53,251 nt of DNA from Marmoricola sp. Its GTDB lineage: Bacteria > Actinomycetota > Actinomycetes > Propionibacteriales > Nocardioidaceae. This document shows, piece by piece, positions 50,278 through 53,251 of the stretch (position 1 is the first letter of the stretch; every line of letters starts with the position of its first letter). The translations under genes were made by a program, and so were the position numbers. The stretch covers positions 1 through 53,251 of the forward strand of contig NZ_JAOPXP010000145.1 of NCBI RefSeq assembly GCF_025965085.1, in the 5' to 3' direction. The notes under the pieces were generated by a model, which saw nothing but the letters and a program-made list of their open reading frames with translations, was not told the DNA's origin and ran no database searches.

Positions 50278-51719
50278 CGTCCCTCCTCCACCTCGGCGAC
50301 GAGGTCGACCCCGTCGGAGGCGACCACCCGGGCCGCGATCATGTCACCCACCCGCACGTCGTCCGCGACGGCGCGCAGCGTGGTCGAGCCGTCCGCCTCG
50401 GGTCCTTGGTGGGCAGCGCGACCCTCGGCCAGGCGCTCGCCGTCCTCGTCCTCCAGGGACTCGACCAGCACGACGACGCGCTCCCCGATCCGCTCCTCGG
50501 CCCGCTGTGCGGTGAGCTCCTCCGCGAGAGCCGTGACGTGCGCGACGCGCTCGCGGATCTCGTCCTCGTCGAGCTTGCCCTCGAAGCCCTCGGCCTCCGT
50601 GCCGTCCTCGTCGGAGTAGCCGAAGATCCCGACCGCGTCGAGCCTGGCGTCGGTGAGGAAGTCGCACAGGACCTCCAGGTCGTGCTCCGTCTCCCCGGGG
50701 AAACCGACGATGAAGTTGGAGCGTGCGCCGGCCTCGGGAGCCTGCGAGCGAGCCTGCTCCAGCAGGCCGAGGAACTGCTCGGAGTCGCCGAACCTGCGCA
50801 TCCGCCGCAGGACGGGGTTCGAGGCGTGCTGGAAGGACAGGTCGAAGTAGGGCGCGACACCCGCCGTGCGGGCGATCGCAGTAACGAGCCCGGGCCGGGT
50901 CTCGGCCGGCTGGAGGTAGGACACCCGCACCCGCTCGACGCCCTCGACGGCGACCAGCTCGGGCAGCATCGTCTCCAGGAGCCTCAGGTCACCGAGGTCC
51001 TTGCCGTAGGAGGTGGAGTTCTCGCTGACCAGGAACAGCTCGCGGGCGCCCTGCTCGGCCAGCCACCGCGCCTCGGCCAGCACGTCGGAGGGGCGGCGCG
51101 AGACGAACGACCCACGGAAGGCCGGGATCGCGCAGAAGGTGCATCGCCGGTCGCACCCGGAGGCGAGCTTGAGGGGCGCCATCGGGCCCGCGTCGAGGCG
51201 TCGGCGCTCACCGTGACCGGGCTGGTACGCCGGGGCGTCCACGCGGGCGGCCGGGGAGATGGGGAGCAGCTTGCGCCGGTCCTGCGGGGTGTGGGGGTGC
51301 TGGGTCTCGCCGGCCAGGATCGAGCGCAGTCGCGCCGCGATGTCGGGGTAGTCGTCGAACCCCAGGACCGCGTCGGCCTCGGGCAGCGAGGTGGCCAGCT
51401 CCGCGCCGTACCGCTCCGCCAGGCAGCCGACGGCGACCACGGCCCTGGTCGTGGTCGGGGCGCCGTCGGTCCCCTTGAGGTCGGCGGCCGCCAGCAGCGT
51501 GTCCACCGAGTCCTTCTTGGCTGCCTCGACGAAGCCGCAGGTGTTCACCACGACGGTCTCGGCGTCGGCCGGGTCGTCGACGAGGAGGAAGCCACCGGCC
51601 TCGAGCCGGCCGGCCAGCTCTTCGGAGTCGACCTCGTTGCGGGCGCAGCCGAGCGTCACCATCGCGACGGTGGTCGCCGAGGAGCCGGGGCGGGTGAGGG
51701 ATGCAGGAGAAGTGTTCAT
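50274..51719 (-). CDS. rimO: RimO, ribosomal protein S12 methylthiotransferase
   Basis: Radical-SAM enzyme of 481 aa that methylthiolates an Asp of ribosomal protein S12. The N-terminal MTTase domain supplies three cluster cysteines ([39 protein letters not shown]). The radical-SAM cluster motif is [30 protein letters not shown] is RimO-type and separates it from MiaB, and a TRAM domain ends the protein. CATACT (51731-51736) lies about 11 nt before the ATG, so the leader is very short. It starts a coupled pair with pgsA. Confidence 0.96.
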   Translation of the reverse strand: MNTSPASLTRPGSSATTVAMVTLGCARNEVDSEELAGRLEAGGFLLVDDPADAETVVVNTCGFVEAAKKDSVDTLLAAADLKGTDGAPTTTRAVVAVGCLAERYGAELATSLPEADAVLGFDDYPDIAARLRSILAGETQHPHTPQDRRKLLPISPAARVDAPAYQPGHGERRRLDAGPMAPLKLASGCDRRCTFCAIPAFRGSFVSRRPSDVLAEARWLAEQGARELFLVSENSTSYGKDLGDLRLLETMLPELVAVEGVERVRVSYLQPAETRPGLVTAIARTAGVAPYFDLSFQHASNPVLRRMRRFGDSEQFLGLLEQARSQAPEAGARSNFIVGFPGETEHDLEVLCDFLTDARLDAVGIFGYSDEDGTEAEGFEGKLDEDEIRERVAHVTALAEELTAQRAEERIGERVVVLVESLEDEDGERLAEGRAAHQGPEADGSTTLRAVADDVRVGDMIAARVVASDGVDLVAEVEEGR

Positions 51720-51761
51720 GGGCCGTGTTGAGTATGACGGACGGCCCTGCTCATCCCTAAA

Positions 51762-53251
51762 TCACCCGAACTGCTTGCTCCCCGCGGCTCCCGAGTCGCC
51801 GACCGTGCCCTTGGCCTTGCCGAGGAACGAGACCTTCACGGCCGAGCCGTTGCTGGCGGTCACGTCGAACGGGGCCAGCCCGACCACCTGCTGGTGCTGG
51901 CCGTCGGTGAGCTTGCCGGCCCACAGGATGCGGCCGTCCTTGTCGCGGACGACCACCTGGGGGCTGGAACCGGCAGCGGTGACCTCCAGGGTCGCCAGGG
52001 TCATCGCAGGCGCCTTGGGGGTGCCTCCGTTGGCGAGGCCGGCCGTGTCCACCACGTTGGGAGCCGGGCTGACCAGCTCCTGCGGGGTGTCGTTGAAGAC
52101 GCGGGCGACGCCCCAGACTCCGGCGAGGGCCAGCACGCACGCTGCGAGCAGGCTCCAGCGTGGACCGGTGTGGGCGACGCGCACGCCGCCACCGATCCCC
52201 GTGGCGAGCTCGGCCTCGAAGACCTGCCGGGCCTCGATCTCGGCCCGGGCGTAGTGGTCGTCGTAGAGGTCGACGAGCTGCTGGGCGTCGAGACCGAAGA
52301 TGCGGGCGAGGGTCCGGAGGTGTCCCCGGGCGTAGAAGTCGCCACCGCAGGCATCGAAGTCGTCGACCTCGATGCACTCCAGCACGTGCGGACGGATCCT
52401 GGTGCGCTCGCTGAGGGTGTCGATGCTCAGGCGCGCCCGGTGGCGTGCGGCCGCGATGAGCGGGCCGATGACCGCGTCGCGCACCTCGCGGGACTCGCTG
52501 ACGGAGGAGTCGTCCACCCGGGCCACGAGGACCGGGGCGTCACCGTTTCGCTGGAACGGGATCGGGGGCTGCTTCGGCAGGCTCCGCACGGAGTCGCGGA
52601 GCACCTCGGACCGGGCCGCCGGCACGGTCGCGCGGCCGGGGCCCACCGGTGCGAACTCCGGACCGGGCTCGTCGCAGTTCTCGTCGTCCGGCTGCTCCAG
52701 GACCTCGGCGGTCCCGGGCTCCGGCTCGCTCTCTTGGTCTGCGCCGGGACCGTCGAACGACCCGGCGTCGTGGCTCCCCGTGTCGTGGCTCCCCGTGTCG
52801 TCGGTCCCCGTTTCGTCGAGGTCGCGGCGCTCGGCCTCGGACCTGGCGAGCATCCCGACCCAGCGGCCACGTTCGCCCCTGACCTTCTCGGGCTTCTCGC
52901 TCCTGGCGGCCTTCTCCGCCCTGGCCGGCTTCTCGGCCGACTCCTCGAGCCTGGTCAGCACCAGGACGGGCGCCTGCCCGCTGGCGAGGGCGTCCAGGTC
53001 ACCGACGAGGTCGCCGGTGAGTCCGTCGAACTCCACCCTGGTCGTGCGGCCCAGCGGGACGACGTAGGCCTCGAGCGCCTGCGAGGCAGGCCCGGCAGAG
53101 CGGTCAACCGTCAGGCCGTCACCGATCTCACCGTCCTGGGCGCGGCTCTCCCGCAGGAGGGCCTCCTCCGCCGGGATGACGCGCGGGTGGACCACGATCT
53201 GGCCGTCGCGCAGCCAGGAGGCGGGTGACTGCACCTCGACGTGCTCGATGT
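51762..53251 (-). CDS. RodZ-like membrane-anchored HTH protein (5' end uncertain, frame open to window edge)
   Basis: Protein of at least 490 aa if GTG 53234 is the start. The frame is still open at the window edge, so the true start may lie beyond. Residues 255-325 form the RodZ-type helix-turn-helix (IGPLIAAARHRARLSIDTLSERTRIRPHVLECIEVDDF...YARGHLRTLARIFGLD). One helix is at 361-379, and a C-terminal DUF4115 domain lies at about 410-473. RodZ links the MreB/elongation machinery to the membrane. The first 240 residues are unlike RodZ: a globular-looking part (1-97), a Lys/Ala/Glu-rich stretch (98-120) and an acidic low-complexity region with DTGSH repeats. Upstream of rimO, as in relatives. 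Confidence 0.85.
   Translation of the reverse strand, partial: IEHVEVQSPASWLRDGQIVVHPRVIPAEEALLRESRAQDGEIGDGLTVDRSAGPASQALEAYVVPLGRTTRVEFDGLTGDLVGDLDALASGQAPVLVLTRLEESAEKPARAEKAARSEKPEKVRGERGRWVGMLARSEAERRDLDETGTDDTGSHDTGSHDAGSFDGPGADQESEPEPGTAEVLEQPDDENCDEPGPEFAPVGPGRATVPAARSEVLRDSVRSLPKQPPIPFQRNGDAPVLVARVDDSSVSESREVRDAVIGPLIAAARHRARLSIDTLSERTRIRPHVLECIEVDDFDACGGDFYARGHLRTLARIFGLDAQQLVDLYDDHYARAEIEARQVFEAELATGIGGGVRVAHTGPRWSLLAACVLALAGVWGVARVFNDTPQELVSPAPNVVDTAGLANGGTPKAPAMTLATLEVTAAGSSPQVVVRDKDGRILWAGKLTDGQHQQVVGLAPFDVTASNGSAVKVSFLGKAKGTVGDSGAAGSKQFG
52767..52811. repeat. 15-bp tandem repeat, three units, inside the RodZ-like gene
   Basis: Units 52767-52781 and 52782-52796 are identical and 52797-52811 differs at two bases. 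Each encodes five residues (DTGSH-like) in the acidic linker, so copy-number change would keep the frame. Confidence 0.7.

Overview
The window reads as chromosomal DNA of a high-GC actinobacterium. The best fit is the Propionibacteriales/Nocardioidaceae (a Nocardioides-like organism). The basis is very GC-rich third positions, a complete actinobacterial start of the division/cell-wall (dcw) cluster, a class II DAHP synthase, PASTA kinases, a CGNR zinc-finger protein and a gene order shared with Streptomyces and Mycobacterium. The lineage is inferred from gene content only. I found no rRNA, tRNA, CRISPR array, insertion sequence or prophage, and no gene-free stretch above 300 bp (the longest gaps are about 250-260 bp, on either side of mraZ).

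Region 1 (1-8.9 kb, minus strand) is the dcw operon, read mraZ > small membrane protein > rsmH > ftsL-like > ftsI > murE > murF > mraY > murD (cut by the window start). Most junctions are 4-nt stop/start overlaps, and two of the starts are TTG. Upstream of mraZ lies a helically phased array of GTGG boxes, the probable MraZ operator. Diverging from it is MoxR ATPase > DUF58 > transglutaminase (9.1-13.7 kb), followed by a convergent DUF3040 membrane protein.

Region 2 (14.3-21 kb, minus strand) is a mutagenesis block: a perfect LexA/SOS box, then DUF6504 > HEPN protein > dnaE2, then a methyltransferase with its own promoter and dinB. imuA'/imuB are not present here.

Region 3 (21-33.9 kb) holds a YbaK deacylase, a phytoene-desaturase-like FAD oxidoreductase, metF, a polyprenyl synthase, an Rv2175c-like DNA-binding protein divergent from a PASTA kinase, a LysM transglycosylase with an EamA exporter, class I DAHP synthase, threonine aldolase and an S9 peptidase. 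Two long intergenic palindromes sit at convergent gene ends.

Region 4 (33.9-45.3 kb) holds lon with an HspR-type (HAIR) box, a second kinase, class II DAHP synthase with a PPOX protein, an APC permease, a PFK whose residues predict pyrophosphate use, glycerol kinase, a coiled-coil protein and pncC.

Region 5 (45.3 kb to the end) holds a GH15 enzyme, a PH-like membrane protein that overlaps an EamA transporter antisense, a CGNR regulator, and the run RodZ-like > rimO > pgsA.

A recurring theme is transcription without a leader: at least eleven genes start 6-8 nt after a TANNNT hexamer. Two divergent pairs (metF/prenyl synthase and pncC/GH15) squeeze both promoters into 31 and 23 bp.
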